Shown: positions 1 through 9,932 of the stretch, piece after piece
Layout of the letters: every line of letters begins with the position of its first letter
How positions within the stretch are numbered: the stretch's first letter is position 1
NCBI GenBank assembly: GCA_019188255.1
Contig: JAETXT010000001.1
Span: 310,001 to 374,000, forward strand
From: Verticillium longisporum
Taxonomy: Eukaryota > Ascomycota > Sordariomycetes > Glomerellales > Plectosphaerellaceae
DNA length: 64,000 nt
Direction of reading: 5' to 3'
Translations under genes and position numbers: made by a program
The notes under the pieces: generated by a model
Told to the model about the DNA's origin: nothing
What the model saw: only the letters and a program-made list of their open reading frames with translations
Databases searched by the model: none

Positions 1-251
1 ACGCCGGTGCGCAGGGGCGTCGTGAGCTCCTTACGGGCGAGGGCGGCGGCTGGACCGGCGGTCGGGACGGGCAGGCCGGCGGACGGCTGGTTGAAGCGGG
101 CGGGCTTGGAGCGGTGAGGGAGGGTCGACCAGCCGGCCGTGATGCCACGCTGGCTGGTTCTCGGGAGGAGGAGGCGAGAGGGGAGGGAGAGCGATGGTCG
201 TGCGGGCAGGCGCAGGGCCTGGAGGCAGGATGGCGGGAGTCGAGGCGCCAT
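1..251 (-). CDS. Mitochondrial ribosomal protein uL3m, 5' end only (3' part beyond the window)
   Basis: Read from the ATG at 251 leftwards, this frame is open to the window edge (83 codons). The product begins MAPRLPPSCLQALRLPARP and carries no acidic residue for more than 60 positions while being rich in Arg, Ser and Leu, which is a classic mitochondrial presequence. It then reads ARKELTTPLRTGV, which I recall as the run-in to the conserved 'LAIKKGMT' block of fungal mitochondrial L3. By family knowledge this protein belongs to the large subunit of the mitoribosome. The body of the protein lies outside the window, so the identity rests on about 13 residues plus the presequence. An overlapping longer frame starting at 411 on the same strand is proline-rich and less convincing. 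Confidence 0.6.
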   Translation of the reverse strand, partial: MAPRLPPSCLQALRLPARPSLSLPSRLLLPRTSQRGITAGWSTLPHRSKPARFNQPSAGLPVPTAGPAAALARKELTTPLRTG

Positions 252-1397
252 CGTGCCGTGTTCTGAGCTGTGAAGTCGTAGGTCGCCGAGGGGAAGAAGA
301 AGAATTGTCGGGAGCCTGTGTCGAGGGCCTCAATGGGGGCGATGGAGCTGTCGGTGGGTGGTCGTTGGCGATGGAGTTTCGACGACGACGAATTGTCTGA
401 CCCAAGGCCATTGGAAATTTTAGCGACCCTGACTGAGGTTGAGCTCAGCGCTTCCTCGACATGGTCCGTGCGTTTTGTGTCGTGTTAAGCGCGTTGGCGC
501 CGGTGGAGTCAACTCACCTCCTCCAACACCTGGAGTAACAGCATATCGACATTGTACTTGAGCACTTCACATGACTCAGGAGAAATTATTCCATTGTCTA
601 TATTTACTTAAGTATCTCTCGCATGTCTCTGCCTCGACACAAGATGCTGTCTGAGGCAAGTTGATATGAGCTTCCCCGACTTGCGGCGTCAATAGCCAGA
701 AGCAAGACGCCAAAGCATCCAGAGTCCCATGGCCACTTCGAAATTGAAGGCATGCCACGAGCTGTTATAATCAGAGGTGATTATGGTTATAAGTCTCCAC
801 GGTAGACTTGCCAAAGCGACACTGGACGATGCCTCGCTGCCCCAGCCACTGGAAGCACTTCTGAGCCAAAGTACGGTTTTCAGCCGAGCCTTCCTCTGGC
901 ACAATGTCCGTTCCATGCAACTGTCATACACAAAATATGGAGGAAACTCAACGCCCTGCAATAATCACGCCAAAGCTGCTACAAGCTAGACATGGTTTCC
1001 TGTCTATGCGAGGCGGCCGCGTCATCGTTGCTCTTCAAGAGATTTCTGACACAAAGGCAGCATGTGTTTCGTTCTGTCTGTTGATTTCATCTTGTGCATT
1101 TTCGCACTGCAAAGACAATCACCGCTTCCCAGCCTGTCATCACGAAGACCGGAGAAGTTGCACGGTGCAATGGCTAATGCTGCGATTAGACATGGCCTGA
1201 GCAATGGCGAACCAGGATTCAGACATCAGACGCCATGGGTTGATGCGAGGCACAGTCGCTGACACCAAAAAGATTGGGGTTGCTTTATTAAACTCGATTG
1301 CACTGTCTAGGCTCCTACCGCATCTATCACCCGACCAGGCTTCTTATCATTGCCAGGCACAACGAACCGAAGCCCTCGCCGTAGGCTAGCAGCGCGA
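252..1397. other. Intergenic, promoter of the uL3m gene and 3' flank of the secreted protein
   Basis: No frame here has coding character that I recognise. The left few hundred bases should hold the promoter and 5' leader of the leftward mitochondrial ribosomal protein gene. I see no repeats or RNA genes. Confidence 0.5.
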
Positions 1398-2186
1398 TCA
1401 ACTGTTGTTGCACGCCGTAAAGTGGTCGAGGGCCCTCTGCGCGATGGTCTGGTCGGCCAGACTCCCCTTGACATTCCTCTCGCCCTTGACGGCCGCGGCG
1501 ACGGTCTTGAAGAGGTCACTGTCCTTGTTGGCGAGGTCGGGATTGGCGGCAACGGTCTGGCGCCAGTCGATGCGCTCGCTGCTGGCCTTGGCATACGCGC
1601 TGTTGCGCTGGATGATCTTCCACTGCACCTCCCTGATCTTCCTGAGGCGGTCGAGCATGTTGCCCTCGCCCCGGGCCAGCGAGTAGTGCTTGATGCTGCC
1701 GAGCGTCTCCATGACGTTGGCCCGCTTGCGCCCGATCGAGAAGTTGTTCGACGCCGCTTTCTCGTAGTTCTTGTTGGAGATCTTGGCGAGGTCGTTGAAG
1801 ACGCCGACGGCCGTCTTGCGGCCCTTGACGAGGCGCTCGATCTGGTCCGGCTCGCTCACCTTGCCCATGCGCCTGAGGGCGTCGACAATCGCGGCGATGT
1901 CGCCTGGGTAGAAGGCAAAGCCGGACGAGATCTCGTAGTACCTGGGTTCGCTCGTCGGCTTGCCCGTCTCGTAGTAGTTGACAAACTCGTTGAAGTTGCA
2001 GCGGCCGTCTTTGCCGGTGCCCTTACACCGTTGGGCGATGGTATTCTTGCCCTGGCCGTTGACCTCGACGTCGAGATCGTAGGTGACGTAGTAGTGGAGG
2101 ACCCGCGCTGCTTCCAGGGCCGAGATCTCGGCCACGCACGTTTGGAAGGCGGCCAGCAGGCCTAGGACAGTGGGGAAGAGTCTCAT
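1398..2186 (-). CDS. Secreted basic protein of unknown function, beside a killer-toxin-like chitinase
   Basis: A single exon encodes 262 residues. Residues 1-19 (MRLFPTVLGLLAAFQTCVA) form a clear signal peptide. The mature part is rich in Lys and Arg, has no membrane segment, and contains only three cysteines: C54, C63 and C259, the last four residues from the C-terminus. I recognise no family. It is transcribed in the same direction as the large chitinase just upstream (3329-7495) and ends about 1.1 kb beyond it. In yeast zymocin the cargo (gamma) subunit is disulfide-linked to the chitinase-bearing part through a cysteine near its C-terminus. The size, secretion signal, basic character and terminal Cys make a cargo role conceivable, but this is inference. 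An ordinary secreted effector or structural protein is equally possible. Confidence 0.75.
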   Translation of the reverse strand: MRLFPTVLGLLAAFQTCVAEISALEAARVLHYYVTYDLDVEVNGQGKNTIAQRCKGTGKDGRCNFNEFVNYYETGKPTSEPRYYEISSGFAFYPGDIAAIVDALRRMGKVSEPDQIERLVKGRKTAVGVFNDLAKISNKNYEKAASNNFSIGRKRANVMETLGSIKHYSLARGEGNMLDRLRKIREVQWKIIQRNSAYAKASSERIDWRQTVAANPDLANKDSDLFKTVAAAVKGERNVKGSLADQTIAQRALDHFTACNNS

Positions 2187-3328
2187 GGCGATGGAGAGAG
2201 GTGTCGAGTGAGACGTGATGCAAGCAAAATGCTCGACAGAGGTTCGACGAGGTGTTCTGAGACGAAATCAAGAGAGAGCCAAAAAGCAAGGATATGGTGT
2301 GTTCGGCTGTGGTCGGTCACAGAAGAGGGAGTATAGGAGCCCCGAACCACTTGACGCGGGACCGGATGGGAAGAAGGACGGTGCCTTGTCCAGACATGGC
2401 CAGATAAAATGGTTCAGCAGCGATGTCTAGCCCTGCTCAGCTCAATTCTTACTAACGACCAGTCCATGTAGATGTGGACGTCCACAGGGATGCGTTCGGG
2501 GGTGACCAGGGAGGGGGTGCAAATGAGCGGTGCCCCTGTCACCGGCAGAAAGATCCATGCATCTTCATGAGGTGCCAAGCGGGGCTGGGCTTCAAGGATG
2601 AGGTTTGGAGGATTGAGATGCCAAGGATGCCATAAGACCAGGGTGGTATCGTTGCAGCAGAGAGCTTCAGATCTCAATCGACTACGTACCACGGGCCGTG
2701 TGTTCTGTTCTCGAACGATGATCATGTCAGCAGGCGAGCGAAAATTTCAATGCCCCTCGTTCGGCCCTTGGCAGATCATCCTTCCCGTGGTTGCATGGTC
2801 TCTCTCGTCTGAGCAAGGGAGAGCTTACTCCGGCTGTTGTGCTCCTCTCTTATCTTTCCTCGGCGGTGTTGCCACCCTGTCGGGTGGGACATCGTGGTAT
2901 TTGGTCACCTCGGTACAATATATCACATGGAGTACGGTGATGTTGAGGTCAGGCTTTTTACTGCTGACTTGGCATAATGTAGGGAGCTAGCCACTCGCCA
3001 CTCTTCCGGAGGCTTGCAGGATGACATGCGAATGTCGATCTGGGTCAAGAGGTCATACCCTTCGATCCCAGGCTATCGAGTGTGAGTTTGGTCACGTCTG
3101 ATATGAGGGGAAACTCCAGTTACATGTAACACTACTTGAAGGAAAGAAGTGATATTCGAGTCTTGTTGTTTGACGTGAACTATTGAGAAACGAAGGTAGA
3201 CAAGATGCCTTACTCAGACTATACTACCGCCTGAGTCTGCAGTATCCTACTTTGTGGGCGATATTCTACATCTAGATCATCATTCAGGCAGGGCGTTCTC
3301 AAATCCACTGGCTTAACCCAGACGCTAC
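2187..3328. other. Intergenic between the secreted protein and the chitinase
   Basis: This stretch of about 1.1 kb should contain the promoter of the leftward secreted protein gene and the 3' UTR of the chitinase. Short open frames here lack homology or codon bias and overlap on both strands. Nothing else is recognised. Confidence 0.5.
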
Positions 3329-6300
3329 CTAAGCATACCGGCAAAGGTCAAGCTTGGGGGGCCTCTTCTGAGCGCTGGATGCGATGCCAGCCATCTTGCT
3401 GGCCTGGGGGCTGATGCGCGCAATCTGTTCAGCGCTCATGTCACGCCTCAACTTGGCCGCCTTGCCAACGTTGGTGGCGCTACGGAGATTGGTGCCGCTC
3501 ATGATGAGACCAAAGATGAGGAGAGGAATGGTCTTGGGATCGCTCACGGCCGTGTAGAGACCGAGACCAGTGTTTCCGGCCTCGGAGAGGCTCACAAGCG
3601 TGCGGCCGAGGAGACGCAGGCCCGTTGAGGCGGCACCGGCCGCGACGCCGCCGAAGCCGCCGACGACGAGGAGCACGGCCGAGAGGAGATTCGTGATGAG
3701 GGCGATTTTGTTGGCCTCCTCAATGTCTTTGCCCATCTCGACGACGTTTTCCATGTGTTCGAGACCCGAGTACATCATGAAGATGGGCAGGACAAGGGCG
3801 TCGATGAGGTCGAAGGAGTCCTCGTCGTACTCATCGGCGGTCACGGACAGCTCGTACTCGGCGAGGATACTCTCAATGTTGACGTTCTTGAGGGTCGAGC
3901 TGATCTCCGTCTTGGGGTTGAAAATGTCCTCAACAGTGAAGCCGGTGCCAATGGTCGGGGCATTGTGCCACCAGTGCTCGCCTTGGCAATCGCCCTTCAT
4001 GGCTTCGTACGACGTGTCGCCGCCGGGCTGGCTGCCGAAGCACATCTCAATGGCGAGCCTTGATTTATAATGGGGGCGGTGCTCGGGGTAATAGATGTCT
4101 TCCTCACCAACGCCGACGACGGTCGAGATCTCGTTGACAAAGTCCTTCTTCGTCTCGTCGCTCTTGTAGTCCCAGAAGATCGATGCCATATAGTACTTCG
4201 AGGGATCCATGCCGCGCTTCGAGTAGTCGGGAGGGCAGGGCATCTTCTTCTTGCGCCACTCCCAGCCCGGGTGTCCACCCCCTTTGACATCGCAGTCGTT
4301 GATGCAGTTATGGCAGTTGTGGCGGTTGAGGTCCTCGCACCCGGGACAGCAGGGGAACTTGGAGAAGATCTCGCAGTTGAAGTAGTCGTTGCCCTCGTCC
4401 ATCATGAGCTGCCAGAGAGCCTCGTGACGGTTCGTGAAGACGTGATCGGCATACAAGCGGAAGTACTTGTCGTAACCGTCGCCGAGGATCTCCTCGAAGC
4501 GCTTCTTGACCTCCTTAAGCATGCTATGCAGCACGGGGATGAGGTACTTGCCCACGCAGTGGGGTGGTATCTCGTTCCTAAAGTCGAGGTTGTAGATGTT
4601 GTCCATGGTCGTTGGTGAGTACGGACACGGCTCGAGCGACTTGTCGTCGTTGGGATCCGGCTCGTAGTCGCTGTCCTCACCATCATCCTCGCCACGCTCG
4701 CCCTCACCCTGGAGATCGACAGCCCAGTCAGAAGTGCCGCCCATGTTGAGAGACTCATAGTAGCTGATGCGTCGGCTCTTGGTCGTCTCCGTCATGTAGG
4801 CCACCCACTCGACGCGTTCGTAGACGAGGTAATCCGAGTCCGTTTCGGCGTCATACCACGACTTGATAGCACCACCCTTCTTGATAATTTCATCAATCTC
4901 GAAATTGGAGATATAGCCCCCCTCACCGGTGCAACGACCCTTTTTGGCAGGCGACTGGTTGCGAGCACCCAGGAACGTACACTGCGGTCCACGGCAACCC
5001 GCGTCGGACATCTTGAAGGAGCGACCGTAGCTTGTGACACCGACGACAATCTTGTGTGTCGGCACGCCGGCCTTTGTGATCATGAAGAGGCTGTCTTGGG
5101 TCGTTGTCGAGTTGACATGGGAGCGTAGACACGTGCCAGAGTCACAGCCCGGCATCGCCCACTTGTTGCCGACGTCCCACTGTCCATGAAAGTCGTACGT
5201 CATGTAGACAATGTAGTCGAGCACCTCGGCCATCTTCTCAATGGGGAAGCTGCGGAGATACCAGTACGAAGACGCTGCGGCAATGGAAAGTGTCATGTCC
5301 GAGGGCAGCTTGGAGCGAACGAGCTTGAGGAACTGGTAGTAGTTCTCGCCGTCCTCCGCCTGACCGGGAGGCGAGCCTTCAATATCGGTGGCACCGGGGT
5401 ACTCCCAGTCAAAGTCGAGGCCCGAGAGGCCGTTGTCTTTGGCAAACTTGACCACGCGGTCAGAAAAGGCCCCCCGATTTCCAGGGCTGACAGCCTGACG
5501 GAACAGACCGGCACCGGGGCCTTCATTGGAGAAGGCCCAGCCGCCAAAGGCGAGGATCTTCTTGGGATAGTCCTTGGCCGCCACAAAGAGATCCCATTGC
5601 TTCTTCTGGTCATCGGGGATGACGACTTGCATGCTGGATGAAATCTCGGCAAAGGCAAAGTGGACGTGAGTGTAAGACCGGTCCACGTCGAGGACGTTCA
5701 TGTTGAGGCACGGACGCTTGAAGTTCCAGGCCTCATAGTAGGCAATCTTGCGGAACTGGGCCGGCTTCTTCGAGTTGTTGACAATCTTGGTGCCGCAGCT
5801 TGACTGGCAGCCGGTCTCGGCGGGCTTGGACGTGCCAGGGTTGCCCGTGGCCGTCTTGGAGATGGTGCAGAAATCGGACGTCGTTCCGCAGTTACCCCAC
5901 ACGTTGCAGCAGACCTTGAGCGGGCAAGGATTGATGTCGGCGAGGGATGTGCCGTCCGTCGGTAGCTTTGACCCGGGCTTGGTAGGGCCACACTGCGCGT
6001 CCGGGTACGACGCTGGGATGGCCGGCTTGCCAGAGCTGACACATATGCGCTGCTTGAGACCGAGGCCTCCAGCACAGCCATCCCAGCCCCAGGTCTTCTC
6101 GTTCATCTTCTCGAGGTCCTGCTCTTTGAGGCCGTGCTTGGCTGCTACAGCCGCGCAGCCCTCGTTGGCTTCGACGGCGTATGTAGCGCACGAACCGTCA
6201 GCCTGGGGCTTGGGCTTGACGTCAGGCAAGGTACCGGATGAGCAGCACACGGGCTGGCCGGGCTTGAGCGTCGAGCAGAGGTTAGATGTTCCCCTGTTGA

Positions 6301-7495
6301 AGCTCTCAAAGGCTGCTCCACCAATGCCGCAGCGCGATGCCAGCTTGCCGCAATCGTCGTTGTCCACAACACGGATGCTGCGGCAGTCGGCCCTCTTGCG
6401 AAGGCGTCCGGCCGAGGTCGAGGATTCGATGGGAGGCGACAGGTCAAAAGACCACAAGTCGCTATCCTTGAGGGGTGTGCTGTTGACCTCAGGCTTGTCT
6501 GACATGCATTGGCCGTTGCTCCACGTCTTCATGATCTTCTGAACGGCGGCAAAATCACCACTGCCGTCGGCCACGACACCAAAGGTATCGGCTGACGATC
6601 GATGACCGCCGCAGACTTCAAGGGCCTTGCGAGCCGTGGGCGAGGAGGCTCCCTTCATCTCGCTGGCCAGCTTCTTCAGCATGGATGCGGATGTTTTTTT
6701 CTTGTCGATAAGGCCTCCCGCGTACAGGCCAACGAGGGTACCGCGGAGATAGGCAAAAGTGATGAGCTCATCGCAGCTCTTGTCTTTACTAACATGGGTC
6801 GACAAGTGTTCGATGGCGCGCCCAACGTCGGGCTTGGTGCTCTCATTAGACTCAGCAGCCGGCGTAGTAAGACCAGCATCTGAGATGTCGCGGCCAGCAT
6901 CCCACGACGAGAGCAGAGCCGTGACCTTGGTGTTGTTGGGAGTGTCCAAGCCGCAAGTGGCCCCGTCCCCGACGACCGTTTCGTTGATACTGCGACGGGA
7001 GGGTCCATCGGGGCCAAAATTGGTCTCGCCCTTGGCATCCGGGGCCACATACTCCGTCTCAGCGAGGAAGTTGTCCTCGGTAGAGGCATCACCGAGAGTG
7101 CAGGCACGGATGCTGATGACGGACTTGGGATCATCAAGCGGCGTGTAGAGGTTGAAGGAGAGGAGAACCGGCTCGGGACAGACAGCGAGGAAGTTGTCCT
7201 CGGTAGAGGCATCACCGAGAGTGCAGGCACGGATGCTGATGACGGACTTGGGATCATCAAGCGGCGTGTAGAGGTTGAAGGAGAGGAGAACCGGCTCGGG
7301 ACAGACAGCGAGGCCTTCCAAGTCGTGAAAGTGGCTCCATTCTTCGAGATCGCTGCCAGCCTTGTCGCAAGATCGAGGGCATGTCTTGACATGCAGAATG
7401 CGATTTTCTGAGACTGGGGTAAGGGACTGGGTTGGTGATGCCATGACCGCCGTTGCCGGCAGCAGCGGCAGCAGCGGTAGTATCTTCGACCACAT
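3329..7495 (-). CDS. Killer-toxin-like chitinase: LysM-LysM-CBM18-GH18 with a long C-terminal region
   Basis: An uninterrupted frame encodes 1,388 residues. It has a signal peptide (about 1-19), two LysM modules (about 370-415 and 434-480), a cysteine-rich CBM18 chitin-binding module (about 500-545), then a GH18 catalytic domain (about 580-925). The catalytic DxDxE signature is intact as GLDFDWE with D694, D696 and E698, so activity on chitin is expected. A 460-residue C-terminal region follows, with many cysteines and a hydrophobic stretch near 1260-1330. This order matches fungal subgroup C chitinases, which resemble the alpha/beta subunit of yeast zymocin. By family knowledge these act outside the cell on chitin of self or other fungi. 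Near the N-terminus a 41-residue block is repeated exactly (7062-7307). The gene is divergent from the LysM gene at 9015. Type and catalytic residues are secure; a toxin-delivery role is inference. Confidence 0.92.
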   Translation of the reverse strand: MWSKILPLLPLLPATAVMASPTQSLTPVSENRILHVKTCPRSCDKAGSDLEEWSHFHDLEGLAVCPEPVLLSFNLYTPLDDPKSVISIRACTLGDASTEDNFLAVCPEPVLLSFNLYTPLDDPKSVISIRACTLGDASTEDNFLAETEYVAPDAKGETNFGPDGPSRRSINETVVGDGATCGLDTPNNTKVTALLSSWDAGRDISDAGLTTPAAESNESTKPDVGRAIEHLSTHVSKDKSCDELITFAYLRGTLVGLYAGGLIDKKKTSASMLKKLASEMKGASSPTARKALEVCGGHRSSADTFGVVADGSGDFAAVQKIMKTWSNGQCMSDKPEVNSTPLKDSDLWSFDLSPPIESSTSAGRLRKRADCRSIRVVDNDDCGKLASRCGIGGAAFESFNRGTSNLCSTLKPGQPVCCSSGTLPDVKPKPQADGSCATYAVEANEGCAAVAAKHGLKEQDLEKMNEKTWGWDGCAGGLGLKQRICVSSGKPAIPASYPDAQCGPTKPGSKLPTDGTSLADINPCPLKVCCNVWGNCGTTSDFCTISKTATGNPGTSKPAETGCQSSCGTKIVNNSKKPAQFRKIAYYEAWNFKRPCLNMNVLDVDRSYTHVHFAFAEISSSMQVVIPDDQKKQWDLFVAAKDYPKKILAFGGWAFSNEGPGAGLFRQAVSPGNRGAFSDRVVKFAKDNGLSGLDFDWEYPGATDIEGSPPGQAEDGENYYQFLKLVRSKLPSDMTLSIAAASSYWYLRSFPIEKMAEVLDYIVYMTYDFHGQWDVGNKWAMPGCDSGTCLRSHVNSTTTQDSLFMITKAGVPTHKIVVGVTSYGRSFKMSDAGCRGPQCTFLGARNQSPAKKGRCTGEGGYISNFEIDEIIKKGGAIKSWYDAETDSDYLVYERVEWVAYMTETTKSRRISYYESLNMGGTSDWAVDLQGEGERGEDDGEDSDYEPDPNDDKSLEPCPYSPTTMDNIYNLDFRNEIPPHCVGKYLIPVLHSMLKEVKKRFEEILGDGYDKYFRLYADHVFTNRHEALWQLMMDEGNDYFNCEIFSKFPCCPGCEDLNRHNCHNCINDCDVKGGGHPGWEWRKKKMPCPPDYSKRGMDPSKYYMASIFWDYKSDETKKDFVNEISTVVGVGEEDIYYPEHRPHYKSRLAIEMCFGSQPGGDTSYEAMKGDCQGEHWWHNAPTIGTGFTVEDIFNPKTEISSTLKNVNIESILAEYELSVTADEYDEDSFDLIDALVLPIFMMYSGLEHMENVVEMGKDIEEANKIALITNLLSAVLLVVGGFGGVAAGAASTGLRLLGRTLVSLSEAGNTGLGLYTAVSDPKTIPLLIFGLIMSGTNLRSATNVGKAAKLRRDMSAEQIARISPQASKMAGIASSAQKRPPKLDLCRYA
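7062..7307. repeat. Exact 123-bp tandem duplication inside the chitinase gene
   Basis: Bases 7062-7184 and 7185-7307 are identical copies of 123 bp (41 codons), so the frame is preserved. The block encodes the stretch beginning LAVCPEPVLLSFNLY. In related chitinases as I know them this segment occurs once. The absence of any silent difference suggests a very recent duplication or an assembly artefact. Confidence 0.95.
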
Positions 7496-9014
7496 GGTGT
7501 CGAGCTACCTATTAGCAGGTAATTAAAAGTAAGTAAAACAATGACTGTACAGGCAACCTGACGAGAACCCGATGAAGAAAAACGGAAGAAGAAGATCAAA
7601 GGGCAGTGACAGACCAAGCACCGTTAAGAGTTTGGTCTTGTTCGGCATGCGCGGGCAAACCAAGTGGCTGCGGCAGTTCTCGACTCAATCTTCTATCTCG
7701 TGTGAATGGTGTCCGTCCATGTCCGCGAAGGAGTTGCCAAGCCAGCTTACCATGGGCTTGCCTGCTGACTTTGAAGAATCATGTGAGATGAGAACTAGAC
7801 CGTCCCTTGCCAGGATAGCAGCAGGCCGCTCGCCCGCGTTGTTCCGTCGCATTGCATCGGAGTGGGAACAACGTGATCCTCAATCCTCGAGTGTAACCAT
7901 CGTGGCCACAAACATGATCTAGGCCGAGGGTCCTCCCTGAGTAACGCATCCTAAAACTATGAGCGAGTAAGTGTGTATGCGCTTCAAGATGACCGGAAGG
8001 TCAGTCCGGGGCTCTCGGCGATGAATGAACCCCCTGTCGATTCTCAACTGCATCCCCTCCCCACGATACTGGTGAAGAGGGTCTTCGGATGCTCCCGTTC
8101 GCTCCACCCTGGCCAGCATGACCTATTCGGGCAGCTCGTTACCAGCCCTAGTGCTCATCGTTGCATGGTACCTTGCTGATGCCCACGCACTTGCTATCCA
8201 TCATCTGCAGGCCAAGAGCCGCCGCTGATGTTCAGGACGACATAACGAGCAGCCAAGCTTCCTTCGATGATGCCAAGTGCCGAGAGACGCGCGAGTTGCT
8301 TGAATCATTCGTCTATTTTCTTCAGCCGAAGGACGTGGCGAGCGGCCGGTCGAACTTTGCCAAATTTGCCCCCTCTTTGGACTGCAAATGCTTGTCACAG
8401 GCCATGAGCCGCGGCCGGCTTCATCTCCGTCCTAGAAGAGGGTCAGGGTGTGGGTTTGATGGCATTCTCGCACCTCCGCCAGCATGCGTGGCACATTTCG
8501 ATACCCACAGCTGCTGGGAGGGAAAAGGCACCGGTCTGTCCGGCGCAGGGCCTGTTCGGGACCCCTCAGTGTACCCCTCGCCAAGCGGTTCGAGATGGTA
8601 TTGGAACACAGGGTTTGGATCCTGCTCATCGTTTATTGACCGAGCTTGTCGACATTATGGCAGGTGACCAAGTGAGACCCTGGGTATTTTGCCCCTTTAA
8701 GCCATCGTGGGTACCGGGTGGGTGTCAGTCAAACAATCACAGAACGAGGGCTTTTGCCTCTGTCGGTCTGGGACGCCTTGGCGATTATGGATTGAGTTGG
8801 CCCGTCTACCCAAGGGTAGGCAGCTTAGAAAGTCGTCTGCGGTCAAGATTGTCATTGTCAGTACAAGCAGAAATGGCATGAGGCCTTGGTCGTGGACAGA
8901 CTCTGGCGATGGAGAGAATATAAACCCTGACCCAGGCCTCATACTGGCTGTTGCTTCATCGTGCTCACCATCTTGATGCAGACTCGTTGTCCATCGACCC
9001 CCCTTCCCTTGAGA
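7496..9014. promoter_or_regulatory. Shared divergent promoter region of chitinase and LysM protein
   Basis: The chitinase start (7495, leftward) and the LysM gene start (9015, rightward) face away from each other across about 1.5 kb without a convincing gene. The open frames in it overlap on both strands and have no recognisable product. Such an arrangement would allow co-regulation of the pair. The LysM side has a TATA box (8919-8924). Confidence 0.5.
8919..8924 (+). promoter_or_regulatory. TATA box of the LysM protein gene
   Basis: TATAAA lies 96 bp upstream of the preferred ATG (9015) and 57 bp upstream of an alternative ATG (8976), a reasonable distance for a fungal promoter. Confidence 0.6.
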
Positions 9015-9932
9015 ATGCCTTCTGTCACAATCTCTTCCACTATGCTGGCAGGCCTGCTGCTCATGCTCGTGCCAGCATCATCTGCCGCCCCCCGGCCCCA
9101 GGCACGTGAGGATGTGCCGATGAGGTTGCTGCAGGATGCCAAACCGGCTTTCCCTTACGACCCAAACACCATTGCCAAGTGCTCCTGGTGGTGGGACAAC
9201 GAAGGCCAAATCCCATGTGCCAACATGCCGGCTGAATGGGGCATTACCATGCAGGACTTCCTCCGATGGGTAAGGCCACCTCCAACGTATTCTTTGTAGC
9301 GACTGTGCTGACACCGTCGCCAGAACCCGTCCATCACTTCATCCTGCGGGAACTTTCTCAACGGTCGTTCGTACTCCGTGGAGGCCTCTGCCGGGGCGCC
9401 CCCGGTGCCCGGCACGCCGACGACAACGACGGCGCCTGCCACGACGACCAAGCCGTCGAACGGCATCACCACCCCTCAACCCATCCAGGACGGCATGGTC
9501 GGCAACTGCAACAAGTTCCACTACATCTCCGAGGGCGACAGGTGTCAAGACATTCTGAGCTACCAGAAGATCACCCTGGCCGACTTCTTCAAGTGGAACC
9601 CTGCCGTCAAGAGCGACTGCTCGGGCCTCTGGTCCAAGACGCACGCCTGCGTCGGCGTCATCGGCGGCCAGGCGCCGCCCCCGACGCCGACGACTACGAA
9701 GCCGACGACCACGAAGCCGCCAGGCAACGGCGTCACCACGCCGACCCCGACGCAGCCCGGCATGGTGACCAACTGCAACAAGTTCCATTTCGTCTCGCCG
9801 GGCAACACGTGCCAGCAGATTGTCAGCTACCAGAAGATCACCATGGCCAACTTTGTCAAGTGGAATTCGGGCGCCGGCAGCGGGTGTAACAACCTGTGGG
9901 GCAACACCTATGCTTGCGTTGGTGTGTTTTGA
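9015..9932 (+). CDS. Secreted LysM-domain protein, two exons
   Basis: Exon 1 is 9015-9269 and exon 2 is 9324-9932; the 54-bp intron starts GTAAGG and ends CGCCAG, phase 0, giving 287 residues. The ATG at 9015 has A at -3 and opens directly into a signal peptide (MPSVTISSTMLAGLLLMLVP); an in-frame ATG at 8976 in poor context would add 13 residues. The intron falls inside a divergent first LysM (DFLRW joined to NPSITSSCG). Two better LysM modules follow, each with the CNKFH...SYQKIT...FVKWN-type core and conserved cysteines, separated by a Thr/Pro linker. LysM proteins of this kind bind chitin oligomers outside the cell, shielding hyphae or hiding chitin from hosts. Its position next to a LysM-chitinase matches the clustering known for subgroup C chitinases in Trichoderma and relatives. 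Confidence 0.9.

Noticed and set aside
31..411. Proline/arginine-rich 126-codon frame on the minus strand
   Set aside because: It overlaps the better supported mitochondrial presequence frame and ends at a stop at 31 without any recognisable domain.
1350..2165. 271-codon frame on the + strand
   Set aside because: Antisense shadow of the secreted protein gene; Val/Leu/Asp-rich composition typical of the complementary strand of a GC-rich gene.
8161..8667. 168-codon frame in the chitinase/LysM divergent promoter
   Set aside because: No homology, no splice-supported extension, and overlapped by frames on both strands.
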